Shown piece after piece: positions 30,000-38,578 of a DNA stretch of 51,634 nucleotides. The number at the start of each line of letters is the position of its first letter. Position 1 is the stretch's first letter. The notes beneath the pieces were generated by a model. It was not told the DNA's origin and did not search any database. It worked only from the letters and a program-made list of their open reading frames with translations. The DNA is from a virus, in the IMG/VR virus record IMGVR_UViG_3300032249_001329, positions 1-51,634 of that record; one strand, written 5' to 3'. A program made the translations under genes and the position numbers.

Positions 30000-30349
30000 G
30001 CATTAAAAAATACTTTGGCGAGATTGGCGGCCCTGCTCACGGCAACGATCGGCTGCACTGGCCCGGCACTCTCGACGGCTACCCGGTACGCGGAAACTCG
30101 ACAGCTGCGGATTTAAAAAAAGAAGAACTCGACAACATAGACTTACGGCTCGACTTCAAAAGCAAAATGTTTGAGCTGTGGGATCCAGACCAAAAAACAG
30201 AGTTTGACGACATAAACGATAAAATAGTCAACGGATGGTACTTACTACAGCGCCGAAACGATCACTGGGACGAAGAAAAAAAACACTTTCGCGTATGGCT
30301 TGAGTGGGCCCAGGTTTACGGCATGCTTCCGCCAAAGGGGCACGTATGA
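29996..30349 (+). CDS. Hypothetical protein, GTG start
   Basis: 117 residues beginning at GTG 29996, which overlaps the preceding TGA by GTGA. Many Asp, Lys and Trp residues (YFGEIGGPAHGND, EEKKHFRVWLEWAQVYGML). No known motif. The stop overlaps the next start as ATGA. It may be a small structural or assembly protein. Confidence 0.58.
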   Translation: MSIKKYFGEIGGPAHGNDRLHWPGTLDGYPVRGNSTAADLKKEELDNIDLRLDFKSKMFELWDPDQKTEFDDINDKIVNGWYLLQRRNDHWDEEKKHFRVWLEWAQVYGMLPPKGHV

Positions 30350-31197
30350 CGCAAGATAAAACAACAACGACAAAAACCAGCGCAGACGAAGCTGCCCGGG
30401 CTGCCGCCGCTAAACTCTGGGGCGAGCATTTTTTAAAGTACACGCTTGCCGGGCTTGGAACCGGTATTTCTGGCGCAAATTTGTACAAACTAATTGGCTC
30501 TGTAAATAAGGCGCCAGAAAAGTACACAAAATTTGGCCCCGGCGCTAAAACTGTAGACGAAGACGAAAAACTCGCGTCGTTGCAGGGTATTTACGACGCA
30601 GTAGTAAGCGCACCGGGCAAATTACTTCAATCGCTGCCAGTAGATACTCCAACTAAAGACGGGGTTGGCGTTTTTGCCCTTATGGGCGGTACAGGCCTCG
30701 GGCTTTACGGCGGCGTGAAGCTCGTCAACGCGCTCGCCGAAAAGAGACGCAAAGAAGAACTACAAGAACAAGTCGAGGACGCCAGGGCGCAATATCAAAA
30801 AGCGCTGACCGGTAAAAAACACGCGGAAGCACTAGATCGCGCTTTTGATATGTACAAGGCGGCAGAAGGCTCTGGCTACGGTATTCGTAACGCGCTCGCC
30901 GCCGCACTTAACACTGGCGGTAGACTACTGAGCGGCGACGTCGCCGGTACCGCCCTCGACGCGGCAGCGCTACCGTTCAAAATTTTACAGCAATCTCCGG
31001 CGGCATATAACGCCTACATCGCATCTGTCCTGGGTTCTGGCGCGCTAGCCGGTAAAACGATGTACGACTGGACGCGGGCCCGCAGCAAAGACAAAGCCAT
31101 CGAGAACGCGCAAAAGGTTCGCGCTCGGCTGTCGGGCACGGCCCCGATCTACGTAGATCCGGACCAACTGGCGGCAATTAAAAGCGTAGCAAGCTAA
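30346..31197 (+). CDS. Hydrophobic virion-type protein
   Basis: 283 residues from ATG 30346 (ATGA overlap; an upstream GTG-type extension is not needed). Hydrophobic Gly-rich segments at about 22-45 (TLAGLGTGISGANLYKL) and about 104-125 (GVFALMGGTGLGLYGGVKLV), a coiled-coil-like basic and acidic helix (about 128-170), and further Ala/Gly helices. Same class as 6970, 23689 and 29610. It ends 19 bases before the RNA polymerase gene, sharing its transcript. Confidence 0.62.
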   Translation: MTQDKTTTTKTSADEAARAAAAKLWGEHFLKYTLAGLGTGISGANLYKLIGSVNKAPEKYTKFGPGAKTVDEDEKLASLQGIYDAVVSAPGKLLQSLPVDTPTKDGVGVFALMGGTGLGLYGGVKLVNALAEKRRKEELQEQVEDARAQYQKALTGKKHAEALDRAFDMYKAAEGSGYGIRNALAAALNTGGRLLSGDVAGTALDAAALPFKILQQSPAAYNAYIASVLGSGALAGKTMYDWTRARSKDKAIENAQKVRARLSGTAPIYVDPDQLAAIKSVAS

Positions 31198-31216
31198 CGG
31201 GGAGTGCGCTGCCATC

Positions 31217-34200
31217 ATGCCACTTCCCGAGCCATCCAACTCGATTCTCGGCCCGCCACCGCGCTCTTTTGGTGATATCCCGGCGCTACGGGAAAACATC
31301 TTTCAGCAGTCGCAGCAGTCGGCGGTAAACGTTGCGCCATTTGACCCCAAGGTCACGCGCAAGGGTATTTTTGATACCGTGGCTAACCAAGCTGCAGGTA
31401 TTAAACCCATTCAGAACGATTTATACACGCTAAGCATTGCCGACGTTGGCTACGAGGGGCCCGAAGCGTATACAAAGAAGCAGCACAAAGAGGCTGTGCT
31501 TTCGCATGGCTCGCTCGCCCGAAAGCTCCGCGGCACCTGGAATCTGACTGACAATAAGACAGGCGCCGTTATCGCACAAAAGCGCGCAACGCTGGCTAAC
31601 GTGCCGTATATGACCGATTCCGGTACGTTTGTGCATAACGGCGTCGAGTACACGCTCGCGCACCAAATGCGGCTGCGTCCGGGCGTTTATACCCGCGAAA
31701 AAGACAACGGCGAACTCGAGGCGCATGTAAACGTGCTGCCGGGTAAAGGCCGCATGCACCGCTACTTCCTCGACCCCAAAACGGGCGTATTCAAGATTAA
31801 TATCGGCCAGGCGCAGATTCCGTTGATGCCGCTTTTAAAGGCGGTCGGTGTGCCGGAGCAAGAAATTCGCAAAGCCTGGGGAAATGAGCTCACCGCTGTA
31901 AACATGGAAAAGGGCGACGCCGGCACGCTCGACAAGCTTTACAGCCGGCTCGTGTACAAAGCCACGCCAGGGATCGACGCAGCCGGCAAACAAAAAGCTA
32001 TTGCTGAAGAATTCTCACGCATGGAGCTGGATCCAGAGGTAACAAAGCGCACGCTAGGCGAGCCGGTCACGAATCTTACGCCGGATGTCGTGCTCAAGAT
32101 AACCAAAAAGCTAATTGCGTTAAATCGCAAAGAGGCCGACCCCGACGACCGCGACAGCATGGCTTTTCAGCACGTGCTCGGCCCAGAGGACTTGATTGGC
32201 GAGCGCTTCACGAAAGACCGCGCAATGGTGCGGCAGCTTTTATGGAAAGCTACGGCTAAAAAGAGCTTAGATCACGTACCCACCGGCGCGTTTAACAAAG
32301 CTATTACCGCTGCGTTAATTGGCTCCGGCCTGGGCAGCGCGCTTGAAGAAATCAATCCAGCAGAAATTTATGACCACCAAACGCGCGTAACCAGACTTGG
32401 CGAGGGCGGTATCGGCTCTTTAGACGCCGTGCCGCAAGAATCGCGTAGCGTTCAGCCCAGCCACTTCGGCTTTGTGGATTATCTGCGGTCGCCTGAAAGC
32501 GCAAAAGTCGGCGTTGACATGCGGTTTTCTGCTGGCGCCATGAAGGGCTCCGACGGCAAGATCTACACTCGCGTCAAGAATCTCAAGACAGGGCAGCTGG
32601 AATTAAAGTCGCCGCAAGATATCGCAGACACGCCACTCGTGTTTCCTGGCGAAGAGCAGAGCGATCTGCCAACTGTAGCGGCGATTGTAAACGGCAAGCT
32701 GAAATACATCCCCCGCGAAGACGCCCAATACGCGCTGCCGAACATGGATGCGTCTTTTTCTACGCTTTCTAACATGGTACCGCTCAAGTCCATGATGAAA
32801 GGCCATCGCGTGATCATGGGTAGCCGCATGTTTACCCAGGCGCTCCCGCTAGCCAACGCCGAGTCACCACTGGTTCAGTCCGCTACAGCCGACGACCCAA
32901 ACAAGTCATACGAAGACGAAATGGGCAAAAAGCTCGGCGCCGTACACGCAGATGAGCTTTCGCAGGTTGTTTCAGTCAGCCCAGACGAAATCGTGCTGCG
33001 CAATAAAGACGGCGTTAAAAAAACGATTGAGCTCTATAACGATATGCCGTTTAATCGCAAGACAGCCTGGACGCAAAAACCGGCTGTTCAGCCCGGCGAC
33101 ACTGTAAAACCAGGCCAGTTATTAGCCAGCTCAAATTTTACAGATCCAAAAGGCACTGCTGCGCTTGGCTTAAATCTGCGCGTCGGTTATTTGCCGTTTC
33201 GGGGCGCTGTCTACGACGACTCAGTGGCTATTTCAGAGTCTGCCGCTAAACGCCTCACCTCTGAGCACATGTATCAGCACGAGGTCGAGGCTGACGATAA
33301 CACGCATATCGATAAAAAGAAGTTTGTCAGTCTGTTTCCTGGCGAGTACGACAAAAAGCTACTCGACAAATTTGACAGTAATGGTGTAATTCGCAAGGGC
33401 TCTGTGGTGAACTATGGCGAGCCACTTATGCTCGTCAGCAAGGCCCGCGAGACAACTTACGGCCAGGTCTTCCGCGGCCGGGCTGCTAATTTTACGAATG
33501 ACTCTGTTACCTGGGACCATCATGCTCCGGGAATTGTGACAGACGTAACAAAGACCAAAAAGGGTTGGAGCGCGGTTGTTAAAGCCCAGTCTCAGATGGA
33601 AGTAGGCGATAAGCTCTCCGGCAGATTTGGCGATAAGGGCGTCGTGGCCGCTGTTATTGCTGACGACCAAATGCCAACAGACGCGCAAGGCCGCCCGCTC
33701 GAGGTGCTTGTCAGCCCGCTCGGTCTTGCTAGCCGTATTAACCCGTCTCAGATCGTAGAAGCTGCCCTTGGTAAAGTTGCAGAAAAGACAGGGCAACCGT
33801 ACAAGATCCAAGACTTCGACAGCTCTAGGGATTTAATTGAGTTCGCCAAGGCTGAATTACGTAAAAACGGGATGCAAGATTTAGACGACGTCACAGATCC
33901 CGAAACTGGGCGCAAGATCAAAGGCGTGCTGACCGGTAATCGCTTTTTCATGAAATTGCACCATACAGCTGAATCTAAAGCCCAGGGCCGCGCGACAGGT
34001 GGCTACACAGCCGAAGGTACACCGGCAAAAGGCGGAGCAGAGGGCGCAAAACGTGTCGGCATGCTCGATCTCGGCGCGTTGTTATCTCACGGCGCCGGCC
34101 AGGTTATCCGCGACGCCAAGATGGTACGCGGGCAGGCTAATCCCGAATACTGGTCGCAGGTGATGGCTGGGTATACTCCGCCGCTGCCAAAGATTCCGCA

Positions 34201-35665
34201 GGTATATACAAAATTTGTCGAGCAGCTGCGCGGGGCTGGCATTAACACAGTCAGAACCGGCACTAAAACGCATATCATGGCTCTGACTGACAAAGACGTC
34301 GATCAACTCGCCGGCGACCGTGAAATAGAGAACGCCGAAACAGTCGACTGGAAAACTGGGCTAAAGCCTAAAAAGGGCGGGCTGTTTGACGAGTCATTAA
34401 CGGGCGGACATAACGGAAATCGCTGGTCAAAGATTACGCTGCACGAGCCAATGCCAAATCCCGTCATGGAAGATCCGATCCGGCGAGTGCTCGGCTTAAC
34501 CGAAAAAAAGTTCAGAGATGTGCTCGCCGGACGTGAGCAATTGGGCGACAAAACAGGGCCTGTTGCTATAAAAGACGCGCTAGCGCGCGTGAATGTGCCC
34601 AAGGCAATAGAGCAGGCCAGATTGGACATCCAATCAGGGCGAAAAACCGCAAGAGACGCCGCGGTGCGGCGTCTCGCTTTCCTTAAGACAGCAGAAAAGA
34701 CAGGTGCGCATCCAGAATCTTGGATGCTGACAAAAATGCCGGTAATTCCGCCAGCATTCCGGCCAGTCTCGACCATGGGGCAAAAAAAGCTGCCGCTCGT
34801 GGCTGACGCTAATTATCTGTACAAAGAGCTGCTCGACGCGAACGGGGCGTTAAAAGAATCGACGGGAGTTCTGGACGATACTGGCGACGAGCGTCTCGGG
34901 CTGTACGACGCAATGAAGGGCGTTACGGGTTTAGGCGACCCGCAGCAGGCAAAGAACGTCGAGCGGCGCGTGCGAGGCTTTTTATCGCAAATATTCGGGT
35001 CGTCGCCAAAGTATGGCACGGTGCAGCGCAAATTATTAAGCAGCACGGTGGATTTAGTCGGGCGCGCAGTAATCACCCCAAACGCTGACTTAGACATGGA
35101 TCACGTAGCACTGCCGGAAGAAAAAGCCTGGGAGATTTACAAGCCATTTATTGTGCGCGGCTTAGTGCGCCGGGGCTTGCCGCGCATGGAAGCTGTCAAA
35201 GCGTTTGACGGAAAAAACAACGCGGCACGCGACGAACTAAATGCGCAAATGAATTCGCGGCCAATTATTATTAACCGCGCGCCAGTGCTGCACCGTTACG
35301 GCATGATGGCGTTTTATCCGCGGCTGACTAAAAACAAGACGATGGAAGTCAGCCCGCTTGTGACTAAGGGTTTCGGCGCGGACTTTGACGGCGACGCCAT
35401 GCAATTTCACGTACCCAGCACGGACAGCGCGGCCAAAGAAGCTGCGGAAAAAATGCTGCCCAGCAAAAACTTATTTGCTGCGGCCACTTTTAAAGCGCAT
35501 TACACGCCAACAGCTGAGCTGCAGGCTGGGCTGTATGTTGCGTCTAATCGCACAAATAAAAAAACGCAGCCGCGTGTGTTCCGGTCGTCCAAAGACGCGA
35601 TTGCTGCATATAGACGGGGTGAAATAGAGGTCGACACGCCGGTGCATATTGTAGAGAATAGTTAA
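31217..35665 (+). CDS. Fused RNA polymerase beta and N-terminal beta' (rpoB-rpoC1 type) subunit
   Basis: 1482 residues. Beta part (about 1-1015): VPYMTDSGTFVHNG (from about 130), LNLRVGYLPFRGAVYDDSVA with Y666-D667-D668 in the place of the beta catalytic E-D region, QMEVGDKLSGRFGDKGVV (from about 795) and VLVSPLGLASRINPSQI. Beta' part (about 1016-1482): RAVITPNADL, RPIIINRAPVLHRYG, then GFGADFDGDAMQFHVP, with D1389-D1391-D1393 the Mg-binding catalytic triad. It ends just past the region where cyanobacterial RpoC1 ends. Beta is shorter than the bacterial ~1340 residues. The second half of beta' is at 36620. No alpha, omega or sigma gene is visible in the window. Confidence 0.93.
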   Translation: MPLPEPSNSILGPPPRSFGDIPALRENIFQQSQQSAVNVAPFDPKVTRKGIFDTVANQAAGIKPIQNDLYTLSIADVGYEGPEAYTKKQHKEAVLSHGSLARKLRGTWNLTDNKTGAVIAQKRATLANVPYMTDSGTFVHNGVEYTLAHQMRLRPGVYTREKDNGELEAHVNVLPGKGRMHRYFLDPKTGVFKINIGQAQIPLMPLLKAVGVPEQEIRKAWGNELTAVNMEKGDAGTLDKLYSRLVYKATPGIDAAGKQKAIAEEFSRMELDPEVTKRTLGEPVTNLTPDVVLKITKKLIALNRKEADPDDRDSMAFQHVLGPEDLIGERFTKDRAMVRQLLWKATAKKSLDHVPTGAFNKAITAALIGSGLGSALEEINPAEIYDHQTRVTRLGEGGIGSLDAVPQESRSVQPSHFGFVDYLRSPESAKVGVDMRFSAGAMKGSDGKIYTRVKNLKTGQLELKSPQDIADTPLVFPGEEQSDLPTVAAIVNGKLKYIPREDAQYALPNMDASFSTLSNMVPLKSMMKGHRVIMGSRMFTQALPLANAESPLVQSATADDPNKSYEDEMGKKLGAVHADELSQVVSVSPDEIVLRNKDGVKKTIELYNDMPFNRKTAWTQKPAVQPGDTVKPGQLLASSNFTDPKGTAALGLNLRVGYLPFRGAVYDDSVAISESAAKRLTSEHMYQHEVEADDNTHIDKKKFVSLFPGEYDKKLLDKFDSNGVIRKGSVVNYGEPLMLVSKARETTYGQVFRGRAANFTNDSVTWDHHAPGIVTDVTKTKKGWSAVVKAQSQMEVGDKLSGRFGDKGVVAAVIADDQMPTDAQGRPLEVLVSPLGLASRINPSQIVEAALGKVAEKTGQPYKIQDFDSSRDLIEFAKAELRKNGMQDLDDVTDPETGRKIKGVLTGNRFFMKLHHTAESKAQGRATGGYTAEGTPAKGGAEGAKRVGMLDLGALLSHGAGQVIRDAKMVRGQANPEYWSQVMAGYTPPLPKIPQVYTKFVEQLRGAGINTVRTGTKTHIMALTDKDVDQLAGDREIENAETVDWKTGLKPKKGGLFDESLTGGHNGNRWSKITLHEPMPNPVMEDPIRRVLGLTEKKFRDVLAGREQLGDKTGPVAIKDALARVNVPKAIEQARLDIQSGRKTARDAAVRRLAFLKTAEKTGAHPESWMLTKMPVIPPAFRPVSTMGQKKLPLVADANYLYKELLDANGALKESTGVLDDTGDERLGLYDAMKGVTGLGDPQQAKNVERRVRGFLSQIFGSSPKYGTVQRKLLSSTVDLVGRAVITPNADLDMDHVALPEEKAWEIYKPFIVRGLVRRGLPRMEAVKAFDGKNNAARDELNAQMNSRPIIINRAPVLHRYGMMAFYPRLTKNKTMEVSPLVTKGFGADFDGDAMQFHVPSTDSAAKEAAEKMLPSKNLFAAATFKAHYTPTAELQAGLYVASNRTNKKTQPRVFRSSKDAIAAYRRGEIEVDTPVHIVENS

Positions 35666-35687
35666 GTTACGACTTAAGGAGTTTTTT

Positions 35688-36386
35688 ATGTCTATTGTGA
35701 ACGCTGAGCTTTTACGTCTTGCCCGCGCGCGTCTTGTGAAAGAATCTGTGGCCATGCCCGGCGCTGACCCCGCCGCCGCCGCGCCGGTTGATCCCGCCGC
35801 TGGCGTAGACCCGGCGGCAATGGCCGCGCAGCCTGCTGCGCCAATGGACATGGGTATGGGCGCAGCTCCCGCTCCCGCTCCCGCGCCGGCACCGGCTCCA
35901 GCCCCCGCCGCACCGCAGCAACCAGCGCAGCAAAAATTAAAGCCAGAGCAGATGATGCAAATGATTGATTATCGGCTTTACAATATGCAGCAGCAGCTTA
36001 CTGCGATTATGAACGCGTTGGGCGTACAGCTCCCGCCTGAAGCTATTGTGCTGCCGCCTGGTTCTACATCCGCCCCGCCGGCTGAGTCTGCTTTGCCTGG
36101 CGGCGCTGGTGCGCCCACGCCGACGCCCGAACAGGGCGGAGCCGCGCCTGCCGGTTTGCCGCAAGATGTATATGCCGGCGCAGATCCGGTGCAAAACGGT
36201 GGCGCGGTTCCCCCGATCGCGCCCGCAAAGGCGGCGCAATGGTGGCAGCAAACAGAATCACCCAAAGCGGCGTCTTACATTGGCGATCCTGTAACGCGAT
36301 CAGACGAAGAGCAGCCGATCAATTTACAACTGGCGGCTGACGCCGCGTCGGCGCTGTACAGGAGCCTCATGCGCAATGCGCGTTAA
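35688..36386 (+). CDS. Pro/Ala-rich protein between the polymerase genes
   Basis: 232 residues, AAGGAG ribosome site. A short helix (VNAELLRLARARLVKES), then an (AP)n linker about residues 60-77, a helix KPEQMMQMIDYRLYNMQQQL (about 86-105), and a second Pro-rich linker; the C-terminal segment has VTRSDEEQPIN. The linker DNA is a low-complexity GCTCCC/GCGCCG tract at about 35865-35910. It looks like a virion or scaffold-type protein with a dimerising helix, perhaps recruiting the polymerase into the particle; that is inference. It overlaps the next gene by 11 bases. Confidence 0.66.
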   Translation: MSIVNAELLRLARARLVKESVAMPGADPAAAAPVDPAAGVDPAAMAAQPAAPMDMGMGAAPAPAPAPAPAPAPAAPQQPAQQKLKPEQMMQMIDYRLYNMQQQLTAIMNALGVQLPPEAIVLPPGSTSAPPAESALPGGAGAPTPTPEQGGAAPAGLPQDVYAGADPVQNGGAVPPIAPAKAAQWWQQTESPKAASYIGDPVTRSDEEQPINLQLAADAASALYRSLMRNAR

Positions 36387-36618
36387 GTCGCAGTACTATT
36401 TGCAGCCTACGGTATCTGACGCGCATAGCGTTATTGTTGAAGATTCGCGCGGTAACATTTTGTTTGTGGCGGTCGAAGCCGGCGGCAACAGCATTATTGC
36501 GGCCCAAGCTGGCGACAAAGACTTCAACGATATTTTAAAGGCGCTGGGCATAGACAAGGTCACGTACGTGACCGAGTTTAAACCAAAGTCTATCGAAGAA
36601 ATGAAAAACCTGTTGTGA
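36376..36618 (+). CDS. Small beta-rich hypothetical protein
   Basis: 80 residues, overlapping the preceding gene. Sequence shows alternating strands (HSVIVEDSRGNILFVAVEAGGN) and an acidic C-terminal helix. It is located one base before the beta' C-terminal gene, so it may be a small accessory of the polymerase; no family recognised. Confidence 0.6.
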   Translation: MRVKSQYYLQPTVSDAHSVIVEDSRGNILFVAVEAGGNSIIAAQAGDKDFNDILKALGIDKVTYVTEFKPKSIEEMKNLL

Positions 36619-36619
36619 C

Positions 36620-38497
36620 ATGCTAAAAACAACGCTCGGTCAAGTTCTGATTAATAGCGCGCTCCCGCCGGATCTGCGGGACTACAGTCGCGTTTTAAAC
36701 AAAAAGAACATGATTGCGCTGGCGACTGAGCTTGCCAAAAAATATCCAGATAACTATCGCGATGTCATGAAAGAGCTTCAAGACATCGGCTCAGACGCGG
36801 CTTACACAACGAACGGATTATCTGTCGGGCTAGACGCAATTAGACCTGCAGTATCGGCGCTTAAAAAACAGCAGGAAGTAAAGCAACGTTTGCGCTCTAT
36901 TTTGGCCAACCGCGGGCTTGACGATAAAACGCGCAATTTAAAGATTCTCGAGCTGACCAGCGGCGCGCAAAAAGAAATCATCGACGCCGTCGCGGCCGAG
37001 GCCGAAGAGCAAGACAATCCGCTGTTTCATCAAGTCAGCGGCGGCATCAAAGGAAATAAGTTTCAGCTAAATAGTCTGCTCGGCGCGGACATGCAATACG
37101 TAGATCACAAAAACGATCCAATTCCGATTCCAGTATTACGTAGCTACAGCCAGGGGCTGCGCCCAGTAGAGTATTTTGCTGGCGCGTTCGGCACGCGCAA
37201 AGGTTTGATCGATCTTAAAACAGCGACGTCTGACGCCGGGTTTTTTGCGAAGCAACTTGCGCAGATGAATCACAGGCTGCTCGTCACCGCGGACGATGAC
37301 GACGACGAACAAGCCGCAACCAACGATACACGCGGCCTACCCACTGATGTCGACGATCCGGATAACGAAGGCGCGCTTTTAGCGCGCGGTGCCGGGCCGT
37401 ATAAAAGAAATACGGTGCTTACGCCAAAGATTCTCAAAGATTTAAAGACGCTCGGTGTAACAGACATACTCGTGCGCAGCCCGACCGTCGGCGGCCCCGC
37501 CGATGGCGGCGTATTTGCACGTGACGTTGGGTATCGCGAAAAAATGCGGCTGCCGCCGATTGGTGATTATGTCGGAATCGCGGCAGCACAGGCGCTAGCT
37601 GAGCCTGTCACGCAGAGTCAGATTAGCTCCAAGCACAGCGGCGGCGTAGGCGGCGCGAGCGCTATTGCGGGCTTTGGTGCGTTAAACGCGCTGGTGCAGG
37701 TTCCGGAAAAATACCCAAACGGTGCTACGCACGCGCACATCGACGGGACTGTACAAGAAATTCGCGCGGCTCCGCAGGGTGGTAGTTACGTAGTTATAAA
37801 TGGGCAAGAGCATTATGTGCCAACTGGCGTGCCGCTTAAAGTAAAAAAGGGGGACGCGCTGGAAGCCGGCGACGTAGTGTCAGACGGCATGCCCAGCCCC
37901 GGCGAAATTGTAAAGTACAAAGGCGTAGGCGAGGGCCGGCGGTATTTTATATCGGCAATGCGGCAAGTTCTTGGCAATACTGGGATAACTGGGCATCGGC
38001 GTAACATTGAATTGCTTGCGCGCGGTTTGATTAATCACGTGCGCCTGACCGACGAGCACGGCGATTACGTCCCAGATGACGTTGTGCCGTACTCAATGCT
38101 CGAGCGGTCGTGGCAGCCTAGAACTGGAAGTGTCCGCGGCAATCCAAAAAGCTATATGGGGCATTATTTAGAGCGCCCGGTGCTGCACTATTCAATTGGC
38201 ACAAAGATTGGAAAATCAGTCGTCGACAATCTAAATAAATACGGTATCAACGACATTGAAGTTCACAAAGAGCCGCCGCCGTTTGAACCAGAAATGATTC
38301 GCGGAATGGCCAGCGTCGCCACAGACCCGGACTGGATGACCCGAATGATGGGGTCATATCAGCAAAAAAGTTTATTAAATGCCACGCACCGCGCGGCCGA
38401 AAGCGACACGGCTGGCAGTAGTTTTGTGCCGACTTTAGCCCGCGGAGAGACGTTTGGCCTCGCCGGCGCCACGAGCGGCTGGAAGCCGCAGCCGTAA
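36620..38497 (+). CDS. RNA polymerase beta' C-terminal subunit (rpoC2 type)
   Basis: 625 residues. LPPDLRDYSRVLNKKNMIAL near the start corresponds to the beta' segment after the catalytic loop. LRPVEYFAGAFGTRKGLIDL (from about 180) and KTATSDAGFFAKQL belong to the trigger-loop/bridge-helix region of beta' (compare FISTHGARKGLADT in bacteria). IAAAQALAEPVTQSQISSKH (about 320) is the beta' AAQSIGEPGTQ motif. The C-terminal QQKSLLNATHRAAE and SFVPTLARGETFGLAG segments also match beta'. With 31217 it makes a complete catalytic core. The large acidic stretch (ADDDDDEQ, about 217-224) is phage-specific. Confidence 0.9.
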   Translation: MLKTTLGQVLINSALPPDLRDYSRVLNKKNMIALATELAKKYPDNYRDVMKELQDIGSDAAYTTNGLSVGLDAIRPAVSALKKQQEVKQRLRSILANRGLDDKTRNLKILELTSGAQKEIIDAVAAEAEEQDNPLFHQVSGGIKGNKFQLNSLLGADMQYVDHKNDPIPIPVLRSYSQGLRPVEYFAGAFGTRKGLIDLKTATSDAGFFAKQLAQMNHRLLVTADDDDDEQAATNDTRGLPTDVDDPDNEGALLARGAGPYKRNTVLTPKILKDLKTLGVTDILVRSPTVGGPADGGVFARDVGYREKMRLPPIGDYVGIAAAQALAEPVTQSQISSKHSGGVGGASAIAGFGALNALVQVPEKYPNGATHAHIDGTVQEIRAAPQGGSYVVINGQEHYVPTGVPLKVKKGDALEAGDVVSDGMPSPGEIVKYKGVGEGRRYFISAMRQVLGNTGITGHRRNIELLARGLINHVRLTDEHGDYVPDDVVPYSMLERSWQPRTGSVRGNPKSYMGHYLERPVLHYSIGTKIGKSVVDNLNKYGINDIEVHKEPPPFEPEMIRGMASVATDPDWMTRMMGSYQQKSLLNATHRAAESDTAGSSFVPTLARGETFGLAGATSGWKPQP

Positions 38498-38568
38498 AAG
38501 AGTGGATTAGAAAGCCAAATACGGGTAAATTATCAATACCGGTTTTAACAGCGCGTAACGTGCCGCAT

Positions 38569-38573
38569 GGAGG
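38569..38573 (+). promoter_or_regulatory. Ribosome binding site favouring a GTG start
   Basis: GGAGG is 5 bases before GTG 38579. The ATG at 38567 would overlap this site, so the GTG start is preferred. Confidence 0.6.
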
Positions 38574-38578
38574 TGGCT

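Noticed and set aside
35688-36618. Interval between polymerase halves as an intron or intein
   Set aside because: The two small genes have their own starts, stops and ribosome sites, and both polymerase ends lie at natural domain boundaries; no splice motifs.
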